Assembly: GCA_027080405.1 (NCBI GenBank)
Contig: JALWSL010000431.1
Coordinates: 1-5,034 of the forward strand
DNA: 5,034 nucleotides
DNA from: Planctomycetaceae bacterium
Lineage (GTDB): Bacteria > Planctomycetota > Planctomycetia > Planctomycetales > Planctomycetaceae
Reading direction: 5' to 3'
Shown here piece after piece: positions 1 through 5,034 of the stretch (within the stretch, counting starts at the first letter, position 1; each line of letters starts with the position of its first letter). The notes under the pieces were generated by a model that was not told where the DNA came from, did not search any database, and saw only the letters and a list, made by a program, of their open reading frames with translations. Both the position numbers and the translations under genes were made by a program.

Positions 1-1
1 G

Positions 2-886
2 CAGGGGGTTGCGACTCTGACCGGGATGATTCAGGATTCCCGACAGAAGGCAATCGCCGAACAGGTTGTCAAGAAGATCGATAGTGTCAAGAAAGTGGAC
101 AACCGACTTGGCCTGATCACACAGGATTCTAATCAGTCCATTGTCCAGACAACCGCCTTCGAGCAACCAAAGCAGTCACCTGCTCCACGACCTCAGATTC
201 AACAGGCAGAGTTCCAGGCACCGCAGCAGTCGCCAGTTGTCTCTCCGATTCAGCAGGTGAGTGGACAACAGCCAGCCGGCAACAAAATGTCCAACCAGCA
301 GGTTGCCAATGCGATCGCACAAGCACTGCGGGGAACAGGCCTTTCCGGTTACGATATCTCCATCAATTTCAAAAATGGGATCGCTTCGCTGAACGGAAGC
401 GTCGGGTCTGAGCAGCAACGGGATCAGGTTACCCGTGTTGTTTCTCAGGTGCCAGGTGTCAACTCCGTCAACAATCAACTTGGTGTCGCTCCTGTTCGAC
501 AGACGGCGGCCTTCCAGCCACAACCTGGAGAAGTCGCTCCACCTCCTGCTCTTGCGGCTCCTCAACCGGGAATGATGGCTCCCGCTCCAGGCCCCGGCCC
601 AATGATGGGCGGCCCGGGACCGGTCAATCCGGTTTACAACCAGCCTTACATGCCCAATTATGCCTGGCCTACCTATGCAGCTTACCCAAACTACGGGGCT
701 GTCACCTATCCGAAGCAGTATTCGGCCAGTGCGTTCCCTTACATCGGACCATTTTATCCCTACCCGCAGGTTCCTATGGGGTGGAGAAGTTCGACACTGG
801 AATGGGATGATGGACAGTGGCAACTCAAATTCAGTCCCAAAACCGAGCGTTGGTGGTGGTTCATGCAGCCCAAGAACTGGAAGTAG
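2..886 (+). CDS. BON-domain protein with Pro/Gln-rich linkers, 5' partial
   Basis: The frame is open from position 2 to the TAG at 884-886, so the gene begins outside the window. The ATG at 26 lies inside a BON domain and is probably not the start. Counting from position 2, 294 residues are visible. Residues 1-38 are the end of a first BON domain (GVATLTG, then a KKVDNRLGL-type end). Residues 46-94 are Pro/Gln-rich. Residues 97-164 form a complete second BON domain, with the GIASLNGSV strand, a helix, and GVNSVNNQLGV. Residues 165-250 are rich in Pro, Gly, Met and Tyr. The last 40 or so residues carry GWRSSTLEWDDGQW and a WWWF cluster near the C-terminus. BON domains are known from OsmY-type and secretin-associated proteins and are thought to bind phospholipid or envelope components. 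An envelope location is therefore inferred; the signal peptide would lie upstream. The exact role is unknown. The BON call is secure; the aromatic tail resembles a C-terminal motif I associate with planctomycetes. Confidence 0.88.
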   Translation, partial: QGVATLTGMIQDSRQKAIAEQVVKKIDSVKKVDNRLGLITQDSNQSIVQTTAFEQPKQSPAPRPQIQQAEFQAPQQSPVVSPIQQVSGQQPAGNKMSNQQVANAIAQALRGTGLSGYDISINFKNGIASLNGSVGSEQQRDQVTRVVSQVPGVNSVNNQLGVAPVRQTAAFQPQPGEVAPPPALAAPQPGMMAPAPGPGPMMGGPGPVNPVYNQPYMPNYAWPTYAAYPNYGAVTYPKQYSASAFPYIGPFYPYPQVPMGWRSSTLEWDDGQWQLKFSPKTERWWWFMQPKNWK

Positions 887-940
887 TCGATTGCACTGCT
901 CAACGTAAACGAGGTGGAATTCATCGAATTTGAATGATGT

Positions 941-978
941 AGCACTTCCGGTCGCCGAATCGGAAGTGCTTTTTGTTT
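941..978 (+). terminator. Intrinsic terminator after the BON-domain gene
   Basis: A perfect 10-bp inverted repeat, AGCACTTCCG (941-950) and CGGAAGTGCT (961-970), encloses a 10-base loop and is followed directly by TTTTGTTT. It lies 54 bases past the stop codon. This is a textbook Rho-independent terminator and it separates the BON gene from the next gene. Confidence 0.9.
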
Positions 979-1025
979 GGGAACAGCACCAGTGCATTGA
1001 ACGGAGCCGGAAACAGCCCGAATTT

Positions 1026-1055
1026 TTGTTATTAACCGCAAAATCGGAATATTTT
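1026..1055 (+). promoter_or_regulatory. Possible sigma-70-like promoter for the putative lipoprotein gene
   Basis: TTGTTA (1026-1031) is followed 17 bases later by ATATTT (1049-1054), or 18 bases later by TATTTT, in a locally AT-rich patch just after the terminator. It would leave a 5' leader of about 180 bases before the ATG at 1244. Such matches arise by chance and planctomycete promoters are poorly defined, so this is only a candidate. Apart from this and the terminator I see nothing convincing in 887-1243. Confidence 0.22.
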
Positions 1056-1243
1056 CACAAGATGGCTGCGATGGACGTTCGATAACAGGAGTAAGAATCA
1101 CGTTCTGTACGTTTTCTTGGGCTGGGTGTTCAGTCCAACCAGACAGGTGAAATTCTTCAAGTGACCATCTTTTGGTCGTCAGTAATAACATCGATTCGCA
1201 GCAGTCATGCGTGCCAATCAACCAGGGATTCGGAGATTTGAAA

Positions 1244-1828
1244 ATGATCAACTGGCGATACTTCCTCAGGCGATTCTCCATGTGCGTGATTCTAGCCGGC
1301 TTGGCGATGTCCAATAGCGGCTGCACCTTGACAGGTGGATTCATCGGAACCGCGTTCCACCTGGCACGGTTCTGGGAAACTACACCACTGATTCCCGTTA
1401 CGGCTTATTGGAGCCAGAAAATCGAAGACACGTATTGGAACGAAGAACGGTACGATAAAGTGCCGATTCTCGATCCTGTTGAGGGGGAAAATGCTCCCAT
1501 CTTCTGCCTGGATCCCCCATCTCCCGATGAAGTGATGCGGGCGCTGCCTGACGATATTTCCGGCGGAATGTGGTTTGTTTCAGAAACGTCCCGCAATAAT
1601 GTCCGCATGACAATCGAACCGATTGTTGACCGGGTCGATGATTGCAGATACTACCCGATGGTCGGACCGGCAAGACTGCATCACTGTCATTACAAGTGCA
1701 CCGTCTTCTTCGATAAAACGATCCGTTCCACCTGGCCGATTCCCTTCAGCCACGACGATGCGACCCAGGAAGTTGTCTATATCGACCACGATCATCTCAT
1801 CCGCTGTGCAGGGCCACTGACAGACTGA
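1244..1828 (+). CDS. Putative lipoprotein with conserved-looking His/Cys block
   Basis: This 194-residue protein has no function I can name. I chose the ATG at 1244 because GGAG (1232-1235) sits 8 bases upstream and a signal peptide follows at once. The longer in-frame TTG start at 1172 would bury that signal. Residues 1-26 have basic residues (R5, R9, R10), then a hydrophobic core (MCVILAGLAM), then SNSGC with Cys27 as the likely lipidated residue. The -3 position is Asn, so the lipobox is imperfect. Residues 28-130 are mixed and acidic, with aromatic patches (FWETTPLIPVTAYW). Residues 135-188 are the distinctive part: RYYPMVGPARLHHCHYKC, then a basic/aromatic stretch, then EVVYIDHDHLIRC. 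I recall similar blocks in planctomycete hypothetical proteins, but have not checked this. The clustered His, Cys and Asp could bind a metal or form disulfides, which is inference. The gene stands alone, flanked by two terminators, so it is probably monocistronic. Confidence 0.82.
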   Translation: MINWRYFLRRFSMCVILAGLAMSNSGCTLTGGFIGTAFHLARFWETTPLIPVTAYWSQKIEDTYWNEERYDKVPILDPVEGENAPIFCLDPPSPDEVMRALPDDISGGMWFVSETSRNNVRMTIEPIVDRVDDCRYYPMVGPARLHHCHYKCTVFFDKTIRSTWPIPFSHDDATQEVVYIDHDHLIRCAGPLTD

Positions 1829-1840
1829 TTCAGGAAACAT

Positions 1841-1862
1841 TCAAAACCGAATCAAAACCGAA
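1841..1862 (+). repeat. Exact 11-bp tandem duplication
   Basis: TCAAAACCGAA occurs twice back to back (1841-1851 and 1852-1862). It sits between the lipoprotein stop codon and the terminator stem. A partly similar CGAAAACGGCGA follows and forms the left arm of the terminator. It probably arose by replication slippage; no function is evident. Confidence 0.85.
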
Positions 1863-1864
1863 CG

Positions 1865-1911
1865 AAAACGGCGATCAGCACTTCACCCCGGAGTCTGGTC
1901 GCCGTTTTTTT
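1865..1911 (+). terminator. Strong intrinsic terminator after the putative lipoprotein gene
   Basis: AAAACGGCGATCAG (1865-1878) pairs with CTGGTCGCCGTTTT (1895-1908) over 14 pairs, including one T-G wobble, around a 16-base loop. The right arm runs into a T tract (1905-1911). The A tract on the left makes the structure partly bidirectional, but the only upstream gene to need it is on the plus strand. Confidence 0.92.
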
Positions 1912-1958
1912 ATGGAACCGCAACGGGTTGAATCGTGACCTGACTGAAATTGCGTGAT

Positions 1959-2867
1959 ATGCTGGCACAAGCCGAACGAATCGATCGTTATTGTTTTCTG
2001 ACAAAGGCGCCTTTGCATTTGAACTCTCGCAAACAAACTTCCGGGTTGCTGCTGCTGAACAGCTTGAGCCTTGATGCTCCGCTGGTCGCGATCAGTTGGC
2101 AGCATTTGGCGTCTCGCATTCTCGCCGTTCCGATTTCCTGGAATGAAATCTGTCTATTGTTTCTCTCAACATGGTTGGCTTATGCGGGAGACCGATTGCT
2201 CGATTCACTCCAGCAGGATGCGAATCATGCCGAACTCCCTCGCCATCTGTTCGCGCTGAAATACCGGCGCATCCTCCTGCCTCTCTGGACAGGTCTTTTT
2301 CTGTTGACCACGACGCTGGCCTTGATGACGGTCGAGTTATCCGAACTGATCCCCGCTTCCTTTCTGGTGCTGGGAGTTGCATTTTACTTCCTGCTCTGTT
2401 TTCTTTTCCCACGCTACGCAAGAATCATTATTCCGCGGGAACTGGTCGTCAGTGGCGTTTTTGTCGCAACCGTTCTCTTTTTCCCTTTGGTTCATGTGAA
2501 GGCGACCGATCTTTTACCCCTGGCCTGTTCACTGGCGAGTGTTTTATGGTTACTCGCATTTATGAACTGTTTGGGTATTTCATGCTGGGAGCAAAAGGAG
2601 GATCGTCTCGCCGGGGAAAGAACGCTGGCCACAACTTACCCCGCTCTTTGCCGATACTACCCTGCCTTGATCGTTGTTGCCGCTGTCTGTTTTGGTTTTC
2701 TGCTCATCCGAAGTGAATCGACGTTGCTGCGCCCCCTGTTCGTGGGGGCTTTTGCCTGTGTCATTCTGTTGGAACTCATTCATCAAGCCAAAATATCTGC
2801 CCGACTGAAGCCCGTACTGGCCGATCTTTCCCTGTTAGCCCCCTGGATATCCTGTCTGTTTTCATGA
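1959..2867 (+). CDS. Multi-pass membrane protein, distant UbiA prenyltransferase-like
   Basis: The 302-residue protein is very hydrophobic, with about seven to nine likely membrane segments (for example around residues 29-47, 62-77, 105-125, 130-150, 161-180, 185-207, 234-250, 258-275). UbiA-family enzymes transfer prenyl chains to aromatic acceptors and use two Asp-rich loops with Mg2+. Here AYAGDRLLDSLQQD (residues 75-87) ends an early membrane segment and resembles the first motif, with D78, D82 and D87. WEQKEDRLAGERTLA (210-224) follows a later segment and resembles the second motif plus the G..TL tail, but it has only one Asp (D215) with Glu nearby. The overall length suits the family. 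The substrate is unknown and activity is uncertain. The ATG at 1959 was preferred; an in-frame TTG lies at 1950 and a stop at 1941, so the start cannot lie much further upstream. No good Shine-Dalgarno site is visible. The gene converges on the malic enzyme gene across a 56-base gap. An unrelated polytopic membrane protein remains possible. Confidence 0.8.
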   Translation: MLAQAERIDRYCFLTKAPLHLNSRKQTSGLLLLNSLSLDAPLVAISWQHLASRILAVPISWNEICLLFLSTWLAYAGDRLLDSLQQDANHAELPRHLFALKYRRILLPLWTGLFLLTTTLALMTVELSELIPASFLVLGVAFYFLLCFLFPRYARIIIPRELVVSGVFVATVLFFPLVHVKATDLLPLACSLASVLWLLAFMNCLGISCWEQKEDRLAGERTLATTYPALCRYYPALIVVAAVCFGFLLIRSESTLLRPLFVGAFACVILLELIHQAKISARLKPVLADLSLLAPWISCLFS

Positions 2868-2923
2868 CAAGTCTCATGACAATCAAAGAGGCAGCCGTAC
2901 TGTGAAACCCCTGTATCAAGCCG

Positions 2924-4339
2924 TCAACTTGAAGCTTGCCCTTTGCGGGCGACGCCGGTTTCCATGGCGGCCTGCGAAACGGCTGATGCGACCGCATCTG
3001 CGCAACGGGAATCGAAGACAGAGGGGATAATGTAATCGGCATGCAGTTCGTCACTGGAGATGATTTCTGCAATGGCCCGAGCGGCTGCAATTTTCATCGG
3101 AAGATTGATTTCAGAAGCGCGGACATCAAGCACACCGCGAAACAGTCCCGGAAAGCAGAGAACATTGTTGATCTGGTTCGGGTAGTCGGATCGGCCTGTC
3201 GCCATGATTTTGGCATACGGGGCCGCTTCAGCGGGGGTGATTTCAGGATCGGGATTGGCCAGGGCGAAAACAATCGGATCTTTCGCCATGTTTTTGATAT
3301 CTTCCCGTTGGAGTAGATTGGGGCTCGAAACCCCGATAAAAACATCGGCTCCAACCAAGACCGATTTCAAATCTCCTTCCACTGCCTGATGATTGGTATG
3401 TTCAGCCAGCCATTTTTTCAGCGAATTCAACTCCTGGCGTTTGGTTGAAATGGCTCCCTTGCGATCACAGACGATGATGTGCTGTATTCCCATTTCCAGT
3501 AACAGTCGTGTCACAGCTGCCCCGGCTGCCCCGGCACCATTGACGACAACACGAATCGCATTGGGTGATTTACCTACCAACTTCAATGCGTTGAACAAAG
3601 CCGCATAAACGACGATTGCGGTTCCGTGCTGGTCATCGTGAAAGACCGGGATTCCCATTTCCCGGGATAATCGTTCCTCAATTTCGACACAACGCGGAGC
3701 CGAGATATCTTCCAGATTGACGCCACCAAAAGAGGGTTCGAGCGCTTTGACAATTTGAATAATTTCTTCGACATCCTGAGTCTGTAGACAGATGGGGATC
3801 GCGTCCACATTCGCAAATTCCTTGAACAGGATCGCTTTCCCCTCCATCACAGGCATCGCCGCCCGTGGGCCGATATTCCCGAGTCCGAGCACGGCGGAAC
3901 CGTCTGATACAACCGCGATCGTATTTCGGCGGATCGTCAAACGGAACGAATCGTCCGGGTTCTCGGCAATGGCGGTACAAACACGGGCAACCCCCGGCGT
4001 GTACGCCATGGAAAGATCATCGCGAGTTTTGACCGGAACCCGGGGGTGTATTTCGAGCTTTCCGCCCAGGTGCATCAGAAAAACGCGATCGGAAATATTG
4101 ACAATGGTCACGTCTTCAAGCGACTTGAGCGTTTCGGCAATGCGTTCGCCATGCTCGACATTGCTGGCATTGACGGTAAAGTCCCGTGTGATATAGCCCT
4201 GCGACGACTTGACGACATCGACCGCACCAATCGAACCTCCCTCGGTTCCAATAACCGAGCTGATCATTCCCAGATATTTGGGGGCATCGGGATAGCGCAG
4301 GCGAATAATGATACTGTAACCGGCCGAGGTGTGGGACAT
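2924..4339 (-). CDS. Malic enzyme with N-terminal ACT domain
   Basis: The enzyme oxidatively decarboxylates malate to pyruvate and CO2 with NAD+ or NADP+, in the cytosol, linking the TCA cycle to pyruvate. It is 471 residues, as expected for a bacterial malic enzyme of about 390-400 residues plus an ACT domain. Residues 8-80 form the ACT domain (YSIIIRLRYPDAP, then GGSIGAVDVV), a fold that usually senses amino acids or other small ligands. The catalytic part has AYTPGVA (Tyr113), VSDGSAVLGLGNIG (144-157), MEGKAILFKEFA (Lys168 the likely catalytic lysine), NLEDISAP (Glu210 and Asp211 as metal ligands) and PVFHDDQHGTA (Asp235/236). The nucleotide fold shows NGAGAAGAA (267-275) and VCDRKG; Asp292 after the second strand does not by itself settle NAD against NADP. 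ANPDPEITPAEA and GRSDYPNQINNVLCFPG complete the family pattern. No key residue is missing. The ATG at 4339 begins just before the ACT domain. GAGAAG directly precedes it, too close for a normal ribosome site. The gene lacks a phosphotransacetylase-like extension of the MaeB type. Confidence 0.97.
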   Translation of the reverse strand: MSHTSAGYSIIIRLRYPDAPKYLGMISSVIGTEGGSIGAVDVVKSSQGYITRDFTVNASNVEHGERIAETLKSLEDVTIVNISDRVFLMHLGGKLEIHPRVPVKTRDDLSMAYTPGVARVCTAIAENPDDSFRLTIRRNTIAVVSDGSAVLGLGNIGPRAAMPVMEGKAILFKEFANVDAIPICLQTQDVEEIIQIVKALEPSFGGVNLEDISAPRCVEIEERLSREMGIPVFHDDQHGTAIVVYAALFNALKLVGKSPNAIRVVVNGAGAAGAAVTRLLLEMGIQHIIVCDRKGAISTKRQELNSLKKWLAEHTNHQAVEGDLKSVLVGADVFIGVSSPNLLQREDIKNMAKDPIVFALANPDPEITPAEAAPYAKIMATGRSDYPNQINNVLCFPGLFRGVLDVRASEINLPMKIAAARAIAEIISSDELHADYIIPSVFDSRCADAVASAVSQAAMETGVARKGQASS

Positions 4340-4384
4340 CTTCTCAATTCCATTCTTGAAAACAGGGCATTACGATGCAGTAGC

Positions 4385-4410
4385 TTAATACGAAGGATTT
4401 TTCATGACAA
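4385..4410 (-). promoter_or_regulatory. Weak candidate promoter for the malic enzyme gene
   Basis: On the minus strand TTGTCA (4410-4405) and TATTAA (4390-4385) resemble -35 and -10 boxes and lie about 45 bases ahead of the ATG. The spacer is only 14 bases, short of the usual 16-18, so this is a tentative assignment. Confidence 0.22.
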
Positions 4411-4445
4411 TATCGAAGTCGATTTCGAACTCAGCCGACAACGCG

Positions 4446-4488
4446 GCAACCGGACACCGGAGTATCCCTGCTGATTGCATCCGGTTGC
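4446..4488. repeat. 9-bp inverted repeat with a 25-base loop
   Basis: GCAACCGGA (4446-4454) is the exact reverse complement of TCCGGTTGC (4480-4488). The right arm spans the junction of a 10-bp tandem duplication. It lies in the divergent intergenic region. The long loop and lack of a T tract argue against a terminator. Confidence 0.6.
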
Positions 4489-4494
4489 ATCCGG
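4475..4494. repeat. Exact 10-bp tandem duplication
   Basis: TTGCATCCGG occurs twice head to tail (4475-4484 and 4485-4494) in the middle of the divergent intergenic region. Slippage is the simple explanation. A one-helical-turn spacing would also suit cooperative protein binding, but nothing else supports that. Confidence 0.85.
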
Positions 4495-4575
4495 GAAGAC
4501 GTAAATGACTGCTCAAACTGCTTGAAGATTGAAATTGCGGGAAACAGCCGAGAAACAAAATCGCTGCAGCGGTGT

Positions 4576-4601
4576 TTGATAGCTCGGTCGGAGTGTATTA
4601 T
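4576..4601 (+). promoter_or_regulatory. Candidate promoter for the EF-hand gene
   Basis: TATTAT (4596-4601) is a good -10 match and lies about 63 bases ahead of the ATG at 4664. The best upstream hexamer is TTGATA (4576-4581), but the spacer is only 14 bases. Transcription would begin near 4608, which is exactly where the 16-bp repeats begin. Confidence 0.3.
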
Positions 4602-4605
4602 CCGG

Positions 4606-4642
4606 TCATCAAACAGCGGTTTCATCAAACAGCGGTTTCATC
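4606..4642. repeat. 16-bp tandem duplication forming two near-palindromes
   Basis: TCATCAAACAGCGGTT is repeated exactly (4606-4621 and 4622-4637), followed by five more matching bases. Each unit contains AAAC-AGCG-GTTT. Taken wider, ATCAAACAGCGGTTTCAT (4608-4625 and 4624-4641) is an 18-bp near-palindrome with one mismatched pair outside the four-base centre, and the two copies overlap by two bases. Upstream, TGTTTGAT (4573-4580) is the reverse complement of the start of each unit. The placement next to a candidate -10 box makes an operator possible, though slippage alone could create the duplication. Confidence 0.8.
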
Positions 4643-4663
4643 GTTTTCGTCGGGGGGTTTGCA

Positions 4664-5034
4664 ATGTCAATGTCGTTCGGCAGGTTTATGGGTACGTTTG
4701 CTTTGGCAGGCTCGTTTTTGTCGATTATTTTCCTTTCGACACAGGCGGGAGTGTCGCAACCTCAGAAGGGGCAGTCACTGGAGCAGAGGGGGAAGTTACT
4801 GTTTGATCGCCTCGATCGAAACCAGGATGGGAAGCTGACACCTGATGAAATTCCCGCCAGGGGCAAGGGCCTGTTCAAGCAGATCGACAGCGATGGAGAT
4901 GGCGTTGTCACCCTGGAAGAGCATTTGCAATTTCACAAAAAACGTTTTGCCCAACAACCGCGGCGAGGCAGACAGCGCGGCCCGCAGGTTCCGGAGGGAA
5001 CCGAAGTTTTTCGCGATATCGAGTATATTAAAGG
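4664..5034 (+). CDS. Exported EF-hand protein, probably fused to an esterase domain, 3' partial
   Basis: The frame is open from the ATG at 4664 to the window edge, giving 123 complete codons and no stop. A G-rich stretch (GGGGGG, 4652-4657) lies 6 bases upstream of the ATG; a second ATG at 4670 is possible. Residues 1-28 look like a signal peptide: a short start with Arg7, a hydrophobic core (GTFALAGSFLSIIFL) and likely cleavage after STQA. Two perfect 12-residue EF-hand loops follow: D51-R-N-Q-D-G-K-L-T-P-D-E62 and D75-S-D-G-D-G-V-V-T-L-E-E86, with ligands at positions 1, 3, 5 and 12. Ca2+ binding is therefore very likely. Residues 91-109 are a basic Arg/Gln-rich linker. PEGTEVFRDIEYIKG (110-124) resembles the opening of esterase or lipase-like alpha/beta-hydrolases that I recall following EF-hands in planctomycete secreted proteins; no catalytic residue is in view, so that part is inference. 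Two overlapping plus-strand reading frames are shadows of this gene. Confidence 0.88.
   Translation, partial: MSMSFGRFMGTFALAGSFLSIIFLSTQAGVSQPQKGQSLEQRGKLLFDRLDRNQDGKLTPDEIPARGKGLFKQIDSDGDGVVTLEEHLQFHKKRFAQQPRRGRQRGPQVPEGTEVFRDIEYIK

Noticed and set aside
176..997. A 273-codon open frame on the minus strand over the BON gene
   Set aside because: It is antisense to a gene with clear BON motifs, its product is low-complexity Arg/Ser/Leu-rich without a domain, and it runs through the terminator at 941-978.
1163..1177. Hairpin GACCA/TGGTC ahead of the lipoprotein gene as a regulatory element
   Set aside because: A 5-bp stem of this kind is expected by chance and has no supporting context.
1172..1243. 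N-terminal extension of the putative lipoprotein from a TTG codon
   Set aside because: It would put 24 polar residues ahead of the signal peptide and ignores the GGAG site placed correctly for the ATG at 1244.
760..1344. A 194-codon minus-strand frame across the spacer between the first two genes
   Set aside because: It crosses the terminator and both flanking genes' ends and shows no protein family pattern.
2171..2716. A 181-codon plus-strand frame inside the membrane protein gene
   Set aside because: It is an out-of-frame shadow; the other frame gives a coherent multi-helix membrane protein with UbiA-like motifs.
4046..4474. A 142-codon plus-strand frame reaching from the malic enzyme gene into the intergenic region
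   Set aside because: Most of it is antisense to the ACT domain and start of the malic enzyme, and its product has no recognisable feature.
4606..4642. CRISPR array
   Set aside because: The 16-bp units are directly adjacent with no spacers and only two full copies exist.
4522..4838. Two plus-strand frames (4522-4806 and 4572-4838) over the start of the last gene
   Set aside because: They overlap the signal peptide and first EF-hand region in other frames. The frame starting at 4664 gives a signal peptide and two perfect EF-hand loops.

Overview
The window looks like ordinary chromosome from a planctomycete, a Gimesia- or Rubinisphaera-like member of Planctomycetes by my reading. This rests on recalled family style, not on a search. 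The signs are an exported BON-domain protein with a Pro/Gln-rich linker and an aromatic C-terminal block, a lipoprotein-like protein with an HHCHYKC ... VVYIDHDHL block, an exported EF-hand protein that seems to lead into an esterase-like domain, several weak or absent Shine-Dalgarno sites, and roughly even GC content.

Layout. Positions 1-886 (+) hold the 3' part of a BON-domain protein whose start lies upstream. A clear intrinsic terminator follows at 941-978. After a spacer of about 260 bases comes a short putative lipoprotein (1244-1828, +), closed by a second strong terminator (1865-1911). A multi-pass membrane protein with distant UbiA prenyltransferase-like motifs runs from 1959 to 2867 (+). 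It converges on an ACT-domain malic enzyme on the minus strand (2924-4339), the one gene whose biochemistry is certain. A 324-base divergent intergenic region (4340-4663) carries a 10-bp tandem duplication within a long-loop inverted repeat and a 16-bp tandem duplication that makes two overlapping near-palindromes. The final gene (4664 to beyond the edge, +) encodes a signal peptide, two canonical EF-hand loops and the start of what may be an alpha/beta-hydrolase.

How the genes relate. The two terminators and the strand switches suggest mostly single-gene transcription units, not an operon. Three of the five proteins look exported or surface-anchored and one is an integral membrane protein. 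The malic enzyme is cytosolic central metabolism (malate to pyruvate). I see no mobile element, CRISPR array, tRNA, rRNA or defence-like cluster, and no convincing undescribed multi-gene system. The best leads are the His/Cys-rich lipoprotein block, the degenerate UbiA-like protein, and the operator-like repeats ahead of the EF-hand gene.
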